Assembly (NCBI GenBank): GCA_016707785.1
Contig: JADJGZ010000046.1
Span: 1-15,528, forward strand
From: Bacteroidales bacterium
GTDB taxonomy: Bacteria > Bacteroidota > Bacteroidia > Bacteroidales > UBA4417
Length of the DNA stretch: 15,528 bases
Direction: 5' to 3'
A program made the translations under genes and the position numbers. Shown in pieces: positions 14,724 through 15,528 of the stretch. The first letter of the stretch is position 1. Each line of letters begins with the position of its first letter. The notes under the pieces are model-generated. The model did not search any database. It worked only from the letters and a program-made list of their open reading frames with translations, and was not told the DNA's origin.

Positions 14724-15528
14724 CTACTTCAGATTCTCCCAGTACCAGGCAATAGCCTTCTGAAGGCCTTGCTTTACTGAAAACTGCGGATTATACCCAA
14801 GCAATTGACGGGCCCTGTCGATGCTGGCATGTGAATGCGGTATATCTCCGGGACGCTCTGAAACATAAAGGGGTTCGATGGCAGATATTCCCGGATCGAA
14901 TACTGAAAGATTATCCCTGAGGATATAATAAAGGTCATTCAGTGAGATCCTGTCACCAAACGCTATATTATAGACATTGTTTACCACATTTTCACCCTGG
15001 CTTACAGCAGCAGCCTGGTTGGCATGAATCACATTTTCGACAAAGGTGAAGTCGCGGGACTGGTTTCCATCTCCAAAAATTTCCGGACGTTCATGGTTGA
15101 TAAGAGCCTTTACAAACCTGGGGATCACAGCAGCATATTCTCCATTGGGATCCTGTTGCTTCCCAAAAACATTAAAATACCTGAGTCCAACCACTTCCAT
15201 TCCATACAGGCTGGCAAAAACGCCTGCATATAATTCATTCACTTTTTTTTGTAATAGCATATGGAGAGAGAGGCTTTCCAGTTTCATCCTCCACCTTTGG
15301 CAACCCTTTATGATCGCCATAAACTGATGAGCTGCTGGCATAGACGAATCTTTTCACTCCTGCATCCCTAGCAGCTACAAGCATATTCAGAAATCCTGAA
15401 ATATTTACAGCATTCGTGGTCACAGGGTCTTTTACCGACCTTGGTACTGATCCTAAGGCTGCCTGATGGAGGACGTATTCTACACCTTCAACTGCTTTGC
15501 GACAATCTTCCGCATTTCGGATATCACC
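14724..15528 (-). pseudogene. UDP-GlcNAc 4-epimerase (WbpP/TviC type), frameshifted and cut by window end
   Basis: This short-chain dehydrogenase-like enzyme interconverts UDP-GlcNAc (or its uronic acid) and the galacto form, for O-antigen or capsule synthesis. Visible sequence starts at GDIRNAEDCRKAVEGVEYV, then HQAALGSVPRSVKDP, the serine block YASSSSVYGDHKGLPKVE, and the catalytic YxxxK in SPYAITK. The second frame continues VNELYAGVFASLYG, then LRYFNVFGKQQDPNGEYAAV, GDGNQSRDFTFV, and ends YNPQFSVKQGLQKAIAWYW. The two frames join at a run of eight A (plus 15243-15250); seven would keep the frame. About 267 residues are visible, so roughly 70, with the NAD-binding glycine loop, lie beyond the window. 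The motifs on both sides are intact, so the extra A may be a sequencing error, a recent mutation or a slippery site. The WbpP/TviC subtype is inferred from the DPNGEYAAV and ALGSVPRS motifs. Confidence 0.85.

Overview
The window looks like a chromosomal stretch of an anaerobic or microaerophilic Bacteroidetes, probably Bacteroidales-like. The signs are a T9SS-type C-terminal sorting domain on a CotH-family exoprotein, a perfect Bacteroidetes -7 promoter element (TACCTTTG) in front of that gene, start codons without Shine-Dalgarno sequences, an OMP_b-brl-type porin, a Bacteroidetes-type PEP/pyruvate-binding protein, and a flavin reductase-rubredoxin fusion of the kind found in anaerobes. I see no rRNA, tRNA, CRISPR array, transposase, plasmid or phage gene.

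Layout. Positions 1-7260 hold minus-strand genes: a DUF1801 protein cut by the left edge, a small exported protein of unknown function (498-1121), an outer-membrane beta-barrel gene broken by a one-base deletion (1264-1919), an exported YD-repeat-like protein (2197-3327), and a very large GAF-like/receiver/receiver/PPDK_N protein (3787-7260). A 635-bp divergent gap carries a strong dyad and a smaller one upstream of gdhA. The plus strand then carries gdhA (7896-9242), a secreted CotH-family protein (9515-11038), an AlkD-like HEAT-repeat protein (11209-11916), an acyl-ACP thioesterase (12009-12755) and the flavin reductase-rubredoxin fusion (12857-13567). A 1.16-kb convergent gap is filled with repeats. 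The right edge is a minus-strand UDP-GlcNAc 4-epimerase of WbpP/TviC type, frameshifted at an A8 run and cut by the window end.

How the genes relate. They are mostly independent housekeeping and envelope genes, not one pathway. GdhA fixes ammonium into glutamate. The thioesterase releases fatty acids from ACP. The rubredoxin fusion probably passes electrons to an oxygen- or NO-reducing flavoprotein that is not in the window. CotH, the porin, the YD-like protein and the 207-aa protein are exported. The epimerase supplies sugars for surface polysaccharide. Only the plus-strand series 11209-13567 has short enough gaps (92-101 bp) to hint at co-transcription.

The most unusual content is non-coding. 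Four unrelated minisatellites (15-bp, 7-bp, 8-bp and about 102-bp units) and a REP-like palindrome all sit a few to a few tens of bases past a stop codon. The largest, about 0.9 kb (13832-14713), has roughly nine units, each with a hairpin whose stem is kept while its loop varies. I did not find a clear new defence or mobile system. The repeat array and the multi-domain PEP-binding protein are the best leads.
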